This document shows, one piece after another, positions 1 to 9,116 of a stretch of 23,128 nucleotides of DNA. The notes beneath the pieces were generated by a model. The model had not been told where the DNA came from. It worked only from the letters and a program-made list of their open reading frames with translations, and made no database searches. The DNA lies in NCBI RefSeq assembly GCF_000003605.2, contig NW_003139331.1, positions 63,729-86,856 of the forward strand. The letters run 5' to 3'. The position numbers were made by a program, and so were the translations under genes. The number at the start of each line of letters is the position of its first letter. Within the stretch, counting starts at the first letter, position 1. The stretch is from Saccoglossus kowalevskii. Lineage: Eukaryota; Hemichordata; Enteropneusta; Harrimaniidae.

Positions 1-26
1 CTCGTACGCAATAAATGATATTTGGT

Positions 27-62
27 ATGCTCTTCTTGAAGATGCGATTCTAATAGAGCAAA
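27..62 (+). repeat. Dispersed repeat, GATGCG/TCTAATA family, copy 1
   Basis: The core GAAGATGCGATTCTAATA recurs in diverged form at 3289-3330 (GGAGATGCGCTTCTAATA) and 19958-19995 (GAAGATGCGCATCTAAT). A TTTGGTAT-like stretch precedes it in copies 1 and 3. Three copies in one window show an interspersed family. The class and the full length are unknown. Confidence 0.5.
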
Positions 63-355
63 CATGATAACACAGTACATGTGGTAGTTTTGTATTTGCA
101 TAATAATCAACATCTGAAAGATACACTCTGTATACATGTAGGTGACAGTAAGGTTAGTAACCGTTAGTAACCGTGGTCATGGTAAGAATCCAGGTCAGTC
201 GTTATAATCTGGTACATTTTTTTTAGCTCTGCTGTCATCAAAGGTGACACAGCAAAGCTGTTAATATTATTGATTGATTGTTGTTTGTCATCCAGCGTCC
301 GCCCACCAACAATTACATTTTCATTTTGAAAACCAGTAGTCTAAGTGATAATGTT

Positions 356-564
356 TGGTATACAAGTACCTTGGATGATTCTCTCTCTATCAAATTGTTC
401 ATTTTGGGTCATTTTTAGTTAAAACTGATATATTTTGACTTCTTTCCCAAAATCCCTACTCAGAACGTTTTAAAATTTTGATATAGAAGTACCTTATGTG
501 ATTCTCTCCCAAATTTTGTATGTTTAATGAATGTCATTGGGTCATTTTTGGTGGAAACTGATAT
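356..564 (+). repeat. Diverged direct duplication of about 80 bp
   Basis: Segment 356-432 and segment 479-564 share AGTACCTT followed by TGATTCTCTC, then TTGGGTCATTTTT and AAACTGATAT, in the same order. They look like two old tandem copies with a period of roughly 125-130 bp. I see no coding potential. Confidence 0.5.
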
Positions 565-1014
565 TTTCTGCTGTCAGAACACAAGTGGATACCACTAAAA
601 ATGAAAAAAAAAAATAGCCAGTCACAGGGATGAATTTAGCAACATTTTTATGTAATTCCTATGTCAAAACATAATTTCCTATTGAGTCAATTTTTTTTCT
701 CAAAAAAGAGTTTGACTTTAGTTTTTGAGTTTGACTTTTTCGTTATTACTAGTATATGTCTTCACTTTTTGTCAACAGAGGGTGCTGTACAGTGGCAAAA
801 TAAGAGATATCAAATTTTGATGGTATGCTCACTAACCATAAATATTAACTAGTGTTTTTAGGTCTAATAGAATTCGATCAAATCAAAAAATATATTTCAG
901 CTTGTAGTGCTATTGAGGGATAATCCCAAATTGTGATGAAAAAAACATTTTGAATTGTGTTAAAGTTTATGTTCAGTGAGACACTATTGTGCTTCTGTGT
1001 CCGATGAAATCCTA

Positions 1015-1218
1015 TACTCTAGAATAATTTATTTTCGCTTGTAATTAATTTTCGCTGAAGGAATGATTGAGTGAAAATAAAATCCAGCGAATATACCTTT
1101 TTTCCTACATTTTACATTAAACTCATAAAAAAATCAGTGAAAATAAATTCCACACAAAACATCCAAAATGTCTTTTCAGCGAAAATAAATTCCAGCTAAA
1201 ATAAAGTATTTCACAGTA
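1015..1218. mobile_element. TA-flanked MITE, AGCGAAAATAAA family, copy 1
   Basis: The element runs from TA-CTCTAGAATAATTTATTTTC to AAAATAAAGTATTTCACAG-TA. The ends are imperfect inverted repeats flanked by TA, as expected for Tc1/mariner-type MITEs. The inside repeats TTTTCGCT and its complement AGCGAAAA several times, and also TCAGTGAAAATAAATTCCA. A second, better-preserved copy lies at 17513-17674 with the same order of internal motifs. It carries no ORF. Confidence 0.75.
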
Positions 1219-1501
1219 TATGTGACATAAATATTCTGGAATACATTCAATATTGGTGACATAGTTTATCTCAAATGAGGTACAATTCAAAGAAAAATTC
1301 AAAAGTGCAAATATGTTTTGAGCGAATGCGTAAATGACAGAGATGCATCATAGTGGTAAAAATAAGTTGTATTTTAACCACTCAGTATATAAAACATTTT
1401 GGTTTATTTCTGCTCCTATATGGTAGGGATTTTTATAGTACCGTACAATGCAATGCAAAATTGTTGGTGTGTAACAAATGCTCTTATCTTATCTGCATTA
1501 G

Positions 1502-3133
1502 GTGCGTGTGTACAGTATCCATACAGCTGTGATCTGTGCGACAAGTCCATTAATTCAATGATAGAGTTAGAAGTACATTACCAATGCTGGCATAACGTGA
1601 TAACGTCATCTGGTAATAACCGTAAAGTGAGATTCAATAAACCGAAAACAAGTGTACTACGATCAACTTCCGTGCCGGCTGACAAAGATCAGACTTCAGT
1701 GATCTCGGCGGTTACGCAGCTTCCTTCCATTTTAAATGGAGCTTCGTGCGAGGATGAGGCAGAGCCGAAAAACTCGCTATCTAATGACAAATCTGGTTTA
1801 GAGGTTAACCAGGACATTGTTGGTGCACTGCACGGTGTGGCTTCTGCTTTGCAACCGATAACTAGTGCTGGGTACAGTACGACTGATGCAACGCCTGAAA
1901 CTCAGCGCATAGTGGGCGTGTTGCAGAATGTAGCAACTGCCCTTCAGCCGCTACTAAGAGCGAATCCTGATGCAAAATTGCAAACCGCTGATAAAGCAAT
2001 GCTAGATAAAATGGAAAAAGAATCAGTTGAGCAGTTACTGGATCTCCATAACTCGTTAGAAAAAGCGTTAAAAATGATGATATCAAGCGAAAGGGAGACC
2101 AGTAAGAGGGATGTACCTTTTGTCTGTACGTCTCTGACGTTGATTGTTAATGGCACAATAGAGCTGACTGCCAAACCAAAACAAAAAGAGACTGTTAATA
2201 GAACAAAAACCCAACATCAGATAAATAGTGATATAGTACATTCGCTTATTGGGAAATCACAGTTGGTTCCTAAAATTGCAATCCGGGAATACAAGCAGTC
2301 TGTACCAGTCAAAGCTACCCTGTGTAATCAGGTTTTTAACGATAATCAGTTACCACCGAGAATGGTAATGGTCAGGTGTCCGACCACACAAGCAGTGCCG
2401 ATGATGAAAGTTCCAATGCATCAGATTTCAAGAACATCTGCACCGCAATCTGCGATTCCTATCAGATCAATGTCACCCATAATCCTGACTCCGTCTGTCA
2501 TTGCCAACTCGGGCAAAGCTATGAAGTCGCTACCAAAAGTTGTTTTTGTTCCAGGACTGCAAAGCCCACGTACTAGCATACAACCGATCTGTCACGAGTC
2601 TGTGACGTTGACACCTCAGACAGCAACATCTACTCCAACATTACTTCAACAGACTGTGCAATTTGCACAAGCCTCAATGTTGCCAAGATCCAGGACCCAA
2701 AATTTGATGAAGGAAAACACGGAAGAAAAAATCAATAATCTGACCACACAGTTGCCAACACCTATAATGAAAAATACTCAGTGTACAACAACTCAACAGC
2801 TGCAACCGAATAGCGTACAAGCATCTACAAAACCTACTGTTCCCATAGCAACCACCATCAGTATGGACGTTGATGACCTCTTAGTACGAAAAAGACCTTT
2901 ATCGAATTCAGACACAGAATCGACTTGTCCAGCTAAGCAGCAAAGAGTTGAGAGTGTGGCGCTACACACAAGTGGGGCCGATACCACTACAAACACTACA
3001 GACATTAGTGGACATGCGTCACAGATTCATACGATTCTTCAAAACCGGTTTCTTGGTCCAGCAGGGGTGATGTATACAATGGAGCCTGTTGCTAAGAAAA
3101 GTGTTGGTACACCAGCTGGGAATAAGGGTCTGG
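1502..3133 (+). CDS. Zinc-finger gene, large internal exon
   Basis: The acceptor is TCTGCATTAG/GTGCG and the donor CTGG/GTAGGT. The open frame continues upstream to 1399, but the part before 1502 reads as intron. The exon begins with the finger CDLC...VHYQCWH. Two related helical motifs follow: DIVGALHGVASALQP (about 1816-1860) and RIVGVLQNVATALQP (about 1909-1953), which look like an internal duplication. A predicted helix EQLLDLHNSLEKALKMM is at about 2029-2079. The rest is low in aromatic and acidic residues and rich in Pro, Thr, Ser and Gln. A basic stretch at about 2884-2950 could be a bipartite nuclear localisation signal. The exon enters after one base of a codon and leaves after one base. 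Confidence 0.88.
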
Positions 3134-5967
3134 GTAGGTCTCATTTATAGTATAGATTGTACCCATTCTACATAGTGTAATTACTGTATTCCTCTATTAG
3201 TAGTGAGCATACAGGTAAAATAACAGTTGGATATATGGCCACTTTATGTCACATTTTAATCATCCAACATTAAATACAATTGTTGGGTTTTGTGCACTTC
3301 TTTTGGAGATGCGCTTCTAATAAAGCAAATACTGTATGTACATTTCACTGCATGGAATCAGTACCCTCAATCATTTTTTGTGTTGGAGATTCAACCATTT
3401 ATACGAGCCCAGTGGACGCTTTTCCAAAACATGTTCTGTAGCCGTTCCAATCTTACGAGAGACAAATATTCAAAAGTTGGTGAAAATCACAAATTAATGT
3501 AGCAGTGATAATTTCGTTGGGTTCCTAAAGACACAGTCACAAAATATTTTCTAAAAAGTGCTATAAAATTATCAAATTGGGAAAATTCTATAGTACTGTT
3601 GAATTTAGATCACCAGAAATTAATGCGAGATGACTTTAATTTCTAGTAATTTACTATGGTAATATGAAATAAAAAGTTAGCGTTTGTGTCGCTTTGTTCT
3701 TGTTTACAAATGTGGTGGTTATTCCATTATGCTTGCTAGCTCATGGTCATGGATGGTCACCAATGCTTATAAAAAATTGAATATAATTTCCAAGTGGCTA
3801 CAGTCTTGAATAACATTTTTTTGAAAAAGATGGACAAAACTATTTTTGTTTGTTTTTTGTGAAAGGTGAAAAATTTGGTTTTGGTGCTCAGAGAAGGTGA
3901 AAGTTTATTACTATTTGTTTGTTTGTTTCATATCTAGCTGTAGACTCCACTGTGAGTACTGGTAATGATGCTGTGTCAGTGGAAGTTGATATGACAAATG
4001 CAGTACAGGAACAAAACGTCAGTGTAGTGCTACGTACTAATGCATACATGAAAGACAGCAACGGTCAAGCCACGGAGAATAAGCCGACAGACAGCAGGAG
4101 TCAAGCCACGGAGAATAAACCGACAGACAGTAGGAGTCAAGCCATGGATAATAAGCCGACAGACAGCAACGGTCATGCTGTGGACAATAAGCCAATAGAC
4201 AGCAGCGGCGTGATGTCAGGTGATTGTGAAGGATGTAGGGAATCTGTACCCTTCGTGTTTGAGCATTTTTCGAAAATCAAAAATGTACACAGGGTAAGAG
4301 ATTAAAATTTTTTTACAAGTCACACATTATGAAGTGATGTCATCAAGAATGGGATTTCGACGTTATTGCTCTTCGTTTTTTTGGGGAGGGGAATAATCAA
4401 TACACGTTCCGGTAAAAAAAAAGTACCACAAATGTGTATCACTGCTCTCTAAGCTGATATGATGGGTCACTGATATGATGCGTCGCTGATGTGATGCATC
4501 ACTGATATGATGCGTCGCTGATATGATGCGTCGGTGATATGATGCGTCGGTGATATGATGCGTCGCTGATATGATGCGTCACTGATATGATGCGTCACTG
4601 ATATGATGCGTCACTGATGTGATGCGTCGCTGATGTGATGCGTCGCTGATGTGATGCGTCGCTGATGTGATGCGTCGCTGATGTGATGCGTCGCTGATGT
4701 GATTCATCGCTGATGTGATGCGTCACTAATGTGATGCGTCGCTGATGTGATGCGTCGCTGATATGGTGCGTCGCTGATATGGTGCGTCACTGATGCACAG
4801 GGATCATTTGTGATGCAGAAATGTGCACATTTTCTGGTGCAACAAAAGCTTGTACACTGACATAGCAATCTTCAAATAAGTGTTACCATGGTTATGGGAT
4901 TTGTATTTGGTAATGTGAAATTCACGATTTATAAACAATGCATGTGTAAAAATGAAAGAAATGAGTTCTATTTTGACTCAAGATTCTTACAAATTCAGTT
5001 CTGTTTAATAGAGGATTAACCAGTGTCACATAACACGTTGATTTTCTACCATCTCATTTTCCCATATTTGAATACAAAAAGTAAATTTTTATTGCATTTT
5101 ATAAAATGTAACCTGCATAAATTGATTCCATATTTTTTCAATTCGTTTGATCAAGACCTATTGTTAGTGGGAAATTATGTCCAACCAAGGGCATTAGGCA
5201 AAAGTGTTGGATCAGTGATGCATTCTGTTTTGAAAGATTTGTGGAATAATGTAATTGTAATGTAAGTGTACTAGTTACACTCCCTTGGTTAAACTGGTGA
5301 CTAGACAAAATAATAATTAATAGATATATATGCAATAAATATACAAACAAACTGAATACTACGCCATTATATCTGTATTTTTTTGGTGTCTGAGCAGGGC
5401 GCAAAACCAATACGAGTGAAAACATGTACTGCCTTTTTTATTTCAGACTACAATGTTAATAAGAACTTATTTTAGCCAAGAAGGAAAATATTCATGTGTT
5501 ATTTCTAGTATTGTACTACTCGAAGCACTTTGTCCTACACTTGCTCCAACTGGTCCAAAATTAATGAATTACAGAAGTACATAAAAATGACCAAAATATT
5601 GCTCCACATTTTTCCCGGAAAAATGTATGGCATTGGAAGTTCAAGGAAACATCAGAATTGACTTGATGACCGAAACGTGATGCTATGTTTTCAGATATTA
5701 AATATAACCGAAGTTGTACACTAGATACAAACACTAATAGTTGTTCCCAATATTTTGATGTTTGTAATGCAGGTGACGTTTTCTGATTTAAAGACTGCAC
5801 CATATAAGTGCCCAGACTGTGTATACGAAACCAGCATAGATGTGATGTTGTTATCACACCATTACGCACAGTTCCACGGTGGCTATAAATGTCCACAGTG
5901 TGAGACTGTGAGTTGCGATGCAGCCAACCTCAAACTCCACTTAGATTCTAAGCACCTAGTTATATAA
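1502..5967 (+). CDS. C2H2 zinc-finger protein, 3' part of gene (three exons)
   Basis: The coding exons are 1502-3133, 3938-4293 and 5773-5967. Phases match at both joins (1/1 and 0/0) with GT-AG introns, and the product is about 726 residues plus an unseen N-terminus. An N-terminal C2H2 finger (C-x2-C-x12-H-x4-H) lies near residues 8-29. A long Ser/Thr/Gln/Pro-rich, probably disordered region with a basic cluster (VRKRPL...KQQR) follows. Next comes a four-fold 12-residue repeat, and two C2H2 fingers sit within the last 55 residues. Fingers set this far apart suggest a nuclear DNA- or chromatin-binding regulator rather than a poly-finger array factor; that is inference. I do not recognise an ortholog. 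The 5' exon or exons are not identified. Confidence 0.85.
3289..3330 (+). repeat. Dispersed repeat, GATGCG/TCTAATA family, copy 2
   Basis: It carries GGAGATGCGCTTCTAATA followed by AAGCAAA, as in copy 1 (GAAGATGCGATTCTAATA then GAGCAAA). Confidence 0.5.
3790..3900 (+). repeat. Diverged interspersed repeat, TTTTGTGAAAGGTGAAAA type
   Basis: The order GTCTTGA, AACATTTTTTTGAAAAA, TTTTTTGTGAAAGGTG and GGTGCTCA is repeated at about 11850-11945 (GTCTTGA, AACATTTTTGAAAAAA, TTTTGTGAAAAGTG, GGTGTTCA). A weaker relative lies at about 18050-18170. It is an old repeat of unknown class and carries no ORF. Confidence 0.4.
3938..4293 (+). CDS. Zinc-finger gene, exon with 12-residue tandem repeat
   Basis: The acceptor is TTTCATATCTAG/CTGTAG and the donor CACAGG/GTAAGA. 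The exon takes the split alanine codon (G from the previous exon plus CT) and ends on a codon boundary. It encodes an acidic, polar segment with no Cys pairs except CEGC near its end, and the repeat DSxxQAxxNKPT in four copies. It is probably a disordered linker. It joins in frame to the two C-terminal fingers of the next exon. Confidence 0.85.
4054..4197 (+). repeat. 36-bp coding tandem repeat, four units
   Basis: Four units of exactly 36 bases start at 4054, 4090, 4126 and 4162. The encoded unit is DS(N/R)(G/S)(Q/H)A(T/M/V)(E/D)NKP(T/I), and a fifth partial DSSG follows. Units 2 and 3 are most alike, and units 1 and 4 share DSNG. The length is always a multiple of three, so copy-number change would keep the frame. 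Confidence 0.9.
4294..5772 (+). other. Intron 2 of zinc-finger gene
   Basis: A phase-0 GT-AG intron, GTAAGA ... TTTGTAATGCAG. The first third is occupied by a 16-bp minisatellite (4454-4789). The remainder is AT-rich. The open frames at 5023-5265 (+) and 5561-5896 (-) show no splice context or recognisable motif, and I treat them as chance. Confidence 0.75.
4454..4789 (+). repeat. 16-bp minisatellite, 21 units
   Basis: The unit is CTGATRTGATGCGTCR, at a strict 16-base spacing from 4454 to 4789 (336 bases, 21 units). A truncated unit follows at 4790. Two variants alternate in blocks: GATATGATG in units 1-10 (apart from unit 3) and GATGTGATG in units 11 onward, with GATATGGTG in the last two. 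This shows expansion by block duplication. It lies in an intron, and no part is open over the whole array. Confidence 0.95.
5773..5967 (+). CDS. Zinc-finger gene, C-terminal exon with two C2H2 fingers
   Basis: The acceptor is TTGTAATGCAG/GTGACG, phase 0, matching the previous donor. Two fingers follow each other: YKCPDC...HHYAQFH, whose histidine pair is C-x2-C-x12-H-x4-H if the second H of HH is used, and YKCPQC...LKLHLDSKH, also C-x2-C-x12-H-x4-H. A short GG linker joins them, not the TGEKP type. The stop TAA is at 5965-5967. A consensus donor CAG/GTGAGT sits six bases after the stop (5974), so the 3'UTR may be spliced, or a different isoform may exist. Confidence 0.9.
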   Translation: MTFSDLKTAPYKCPDCVYETSIDVMLLSHHYAQFHGGYKCPQCETVSCDAANLKLHLDSKHLVI

Positions 5968-6198
5968 ATACAGGTGAGTATATCTGCTGATGAAAACAGT
6001 GGTTACTAGATGGTGAGGTTGGATGATTCGTAAGCAAAATGTAGTGAGCAAATTCTCACTAAAATTCAAAGAACCAAAACTCCATGAGAACCATGAGAAC
6101 AGCCATAACATTTTGCTCACTAAATCAAACCACAGCTGTGAAAGTAAAGCTTTCCAAATCAGATTTAATTCCACACAATTAACAAGATTTTGCTTCAG

Positions 6199-6505
6199 GC
6201 CAAGTTGTATGCCAGTCTTATACTCGGCTTGGATGAGTGTGTTGATAATTTGAAGATCTGCCTGAAATCAACTTCTGGAACTCTGGTTACTGCAAATATA
6301 TATGCAAAGCATGTGTTCACAATATTCGGGATGTATACACATATTATAAATTTGGTGACAGTGACTTTGACTGTAACTTGTACACTCACAATATTATTTT
6401 TGTTATTAACCAATATGCGGAAGTTACAATTACAGATGACAAAAAAAAAAAACATAAAAAACAATTACAGGTCATAATATTCAATAAAAGTCCCTTGCTT
6501 CTTTA
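6199..6505 (+). other. Candidate spliced 3'UTR or alternative last exon of zinc-finger gene
   Basis: An acceptor TTTTGCTTCAG/GCCAAG lies 225 bases after the consensus donor at 5974. The frame that starts at 6199 in phase 0 is open for 92 codons, to a stop ending at 6477. If exon 5773-5967 were skipped, the phase-0 donor at 4293 would join to it in frame and replace both fingers with a different C-terminus. A second frame is open from about 6251 to 6659 and contains CKYICKAC. A poly(A) signal is at 6483. The role is uncertain: the simplest reading is spliced 3'UTR. Confidence 0.4.
6483..6488 (+). promoter_or_regulatory. Poly(A) signal AATAAA, candidate 3' end of zinc-finger gene
   Basis: AATAAA is followed by a T/GT-rich run (TTTGTTCTCTTTTGTGC) within about 25-45 bases, as expected for a cleavage and polyadenylation site near 6500-6520. 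Other AATAAA motifs at about 6807 and 6855 are weaker candidates. Confidence 0.5.
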
Positions 6506-6889
6506 TGAACTTTGTTCTCTTTTGTGCTTTTGCAATTATACCTTTCAAAACAAAGATTTGTTTTGCATAGGATTATTTACCACTGTTGCTGCACATAAGT
6601 TATTAAAGTCACATTTCATGTCCACTTTCTGGTTTTTAGCCACATTTGTACATTGCTAAAAGATCTATTTTATAATTAATTATTTAAAATTTAAATATTG
6701 TTACTTCACTTTACTAACTTCATTATATACATAATTACATATATTTTAGACCTATGGTCTCAATCATTTGTGATAGAGAACTCTTTATTTCTTCGACTTT
6801 GCACAAAATAAATAGCTTTGCTGTCCATTATTGAACCAGCGTGAAGAACACTAAGAAATAAACCCAAAATATATCTGTTTTATTCACAG

Positions 6890-6984
6890 AATTGCTCAAA
6901 CTTAGATGTAATAATTGCCAAGCTTCTTTTTGTTAAAATAAATGAATTACGAGAATATGTGATATTCGCACATGAAGGTTTCAG
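6890..6984 (+). other. Orphan exon-like segment
   Basis: A good acceptor (CTGTTTTATTCACAG) and a good donor (TTTCAG/GTGAGT) bound 95 bases. One frame is open throughout; it begins NCSNLDVIIAK and ends AHEGF, leaving two extra bases. No protein family is recognised. It could be a downstream exon of the zinc-finger gene, an exon of an unseen transcript, or chance. Confidence 0.3.
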
Positions 6985-7489
6985 GTGAGTTGGATATACA
7001 TGTATTTCATTTGCCGTACTAGTATCTTCAAATCCAGTTGCATAAATTAGTTGCTATGCTCCCTCCTTCCACATTAAAAGAAAGTTGTTACAAGCAACAC
7101 TCACGTATATGAATTTCCATTAAATTTGTGTGAATGTACATTGTCAGAGCTCATATTCCCTGCTTGTCATTCAAATTAAACCTGTCTATTTTTGATCATA
7201 ATTTTTCTCACAAAATTCTACTTCAATAATATGACTGCTTGTGCAAGTCACTTTGAATGCTATATCATAATTTCACGAGTACAAAACCAGCTTCACCTGT
7301 CAACCAGTAACAAACTTGGCAGAAAAATTGAAATGGAAAAGGCACTATTACTGGTATCACCCCCCCCTGAAATAGCTGAAATCATTGTCACCTTGTTAAT
7401 GCCTGTCAATTCATTATTCCAAATTATACCTTGTATCAATGAACAAAGGCAAGGTTATAATTGTTGCGCTATGTTTTATTATTTCAGAA

Positions 7490-7645
7490 GAAATATGTAA
7501 GAGTATGCAAGTATCGTTACATTATGGTATACATACATGTAAATGCAAAACTCAGAAGAGCTGTGAACGCAACTGTTGTGGATATAATGCGAACAATCAT
7601 TTATGTATGGCTACACTCCACAGGAACACGAACAATGAATCATAG
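7490..7645 (+). pseudogene. Decayed Cys-rich, CXC (tesmin/TSO1-like) remnant
   Basis: The frame reads C-K-C-x5-C-x3-C-C-G-Y-x6-C and then runs to NTNNES and a stop. The spacing resembles the Cys-rich CXC block found in many invertebrate transposon-associated proteins, but expected cysteines are replaced (Y in CCGY, and L before H) and the frame stops at once. It is probably a fragment of an old mobile-element ORF. The similarity is recalled by pattern, not by a search. Confidence 0.3.
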
Positions 7646-9116
7646 AAATGCGATAAGCGTCATGATACACTGGCTGAACACTATATAGATACTCACCACA
7701 TGCCAAAGCAGATTGACCTTGAACCCAGATGTTTTCTCAAGATGGTTACGCTACAGATACTGAATTGTCAGTAACTTTTTATTCTATGAGCTCTCTAAGC
7801 AGGGAATTAAACTTTTTAATAATTGATTGATTGATTAATGTTCTACTGGAGTGCATGCCATCACAATCCTGTTGGTAGTTCTAGTGAGTCTGCCCATAGA
7901 GGGTACATTAGTGTATCACATAAGATCATCTTCCATAATTTCTCACATCAAATATCAGAAACTTGCATAGATACAATTACATCTTAATACTAAATATTTT
8001 AAGTTTCATTTGCCCTGTGAATAAAAGTTGGTTAGATTTTTATCTACAGCAGGTTGGCACTCTGTGGGAGAAATGAATGAATTCTTTATTTGACTTGCCC
8101 GTAATGAGAGATAACCATTGATGCAATGAGGTGTATGCCAGGCATTGCAACGAGATCATGGTTATGCCTTCTGTAAGATGCCATACATGTATCTGTTTGG
8201 CCATACATATGTATTGATACAAAATACAGTGGACCTAGTCAAAAAAGATGACCAAGTAACTGAGTCTGGTTTTGCTGTACATGTATAACTTGTCCAAGCA
8301 TGACTTGTATATTCTTTTTGATTTTAGGTCTGTACATTTATGTTATCTGAAACCTTCATATTCATTCCCGCTTTTTTTATATAATATTTATTTATTATCT
8401 TTATGTGTTCACAAAGTGATCATTTTTGTAATAAATTTTTAGGCATGTGCTTAAATTCTAATTGGTAAGTGTGTCTATTTATTGCTGTCTAGATTGAGTC
8501 GTGTATTTTGTACTCAATGTCAACAATCCTGTATTTTGATGAACCTTTAATTTTCAGCTTTTAAGAAGAGCGCCACCATGTTACAGATTTGTTTAAAGCC
8601 TTTTAAAGTGTCAATTATTATGTGTACTGTATTCACCAGATATCTACATTGGCAATTTCTTGCCAATCAATTTTCGTGAACTCTGTGCTGAAGTGGTGTT
8701 TAGAATGATGGATCTGATGTAAAGTTTAGTACAGTATGGCTTGGGGAATTTTTTTTTCAAAACTACTAAACAAAATTTCAAAGGTCTGAAAGTCTAATAT
8801 GCAAGGATTTGTCCCACAGGTCTTTTGACATAACAAGTACTTGTTACCCTTATTAAATCAATGCTTGCAGATATTCCTGGGAAAGTGCAGGTGGGAGACT
8901 ATTTCAAGGTAATCCAAATCTGAAAACCTTGGGTCACCTCTGAAAACCTTACACATAAAGCAAAAATTTTTGAAAAGTTGTATTGATAACAGTGATGCGC
9001 CCACTATGGTGGAAGTGAAACATTTTTTTCATGTTCTTATAGTCCTGTATACATACATGTATTAATCTTTCTCCATACACAATAATAGTGGTGTAGATAT
9101 GTACGGCTCATAGCAG

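Larger units (their letters stand above)
1..1014. other. Non-coding flank upstream of zinc-finger exon, repeat remnants
   Basis: I see no exon that I can support here. The stretch holds one copy of a dispersed GATGCG-type repeat (27-62), a diverged direct duplication (356-564) and AT-rich filler. The 5' part of the zinc-finger gene must lie here or further left. A donor-like CATG/GTAAGA at 178-186 exists, but no convincing exon precedes it. Confidence 0.6.
3134..3937 (+). other. Intron 1 of zinc-finger gene
   Basis: A phase-1 GT-AG intron that starts GTAGGT and ends with a TTTGTTTGTTT tract and TATCTAG. It contains repeat copy 2 (3289-3330) and, at about 3800-3900, a segment resembling 11850-11945. 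No exon is seen inside. Confidence 0.75.
6506..9116. other. Intergenic region between two convergent genes
   Basis: AT-rich DNA with no gene that I can support in full. It contains an exon-like segment (6890-6984) and a Cys-rich coding remnant (7490-7645). The rest (about 7700-9100) shows only short AT-rich frames and TACATGTA dyads. Confidence 0.6.

Noticed and set aside
144-181. Possible 5' mini-exon of the zinc-finger gene (CATG/GTAAGA donor, right phase)
   Set aside because: The acceptor ATACATGTAG lacks a pyrimidine tract and the content is a GTTAGTAACC repeat. Too weak to annotate.
661-852. Open frame of 63 codons on the + strand
   Set aside because: Composition is typical of chance AT-rich frames (F, S, L, I), with no motif and no splice context.
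1399-1501. Upstream extension of the large zinc-finger exon to an ATG
   Set aside because: A clear acceptor lies at 1500-1501 and the residues before it do not look coding, so the ATG at 1399 is taken as intronic.
1862-3005. Several 66-76 codon frames overlapping the large zinc-finger exon
   Set aside because: Other-frame shadows of a well-supported exon.
4454-4789. CRISPR-like regular array
   Set aside because: Units are contiguous without spacers and the DNA is animal. It is a minisatellite.
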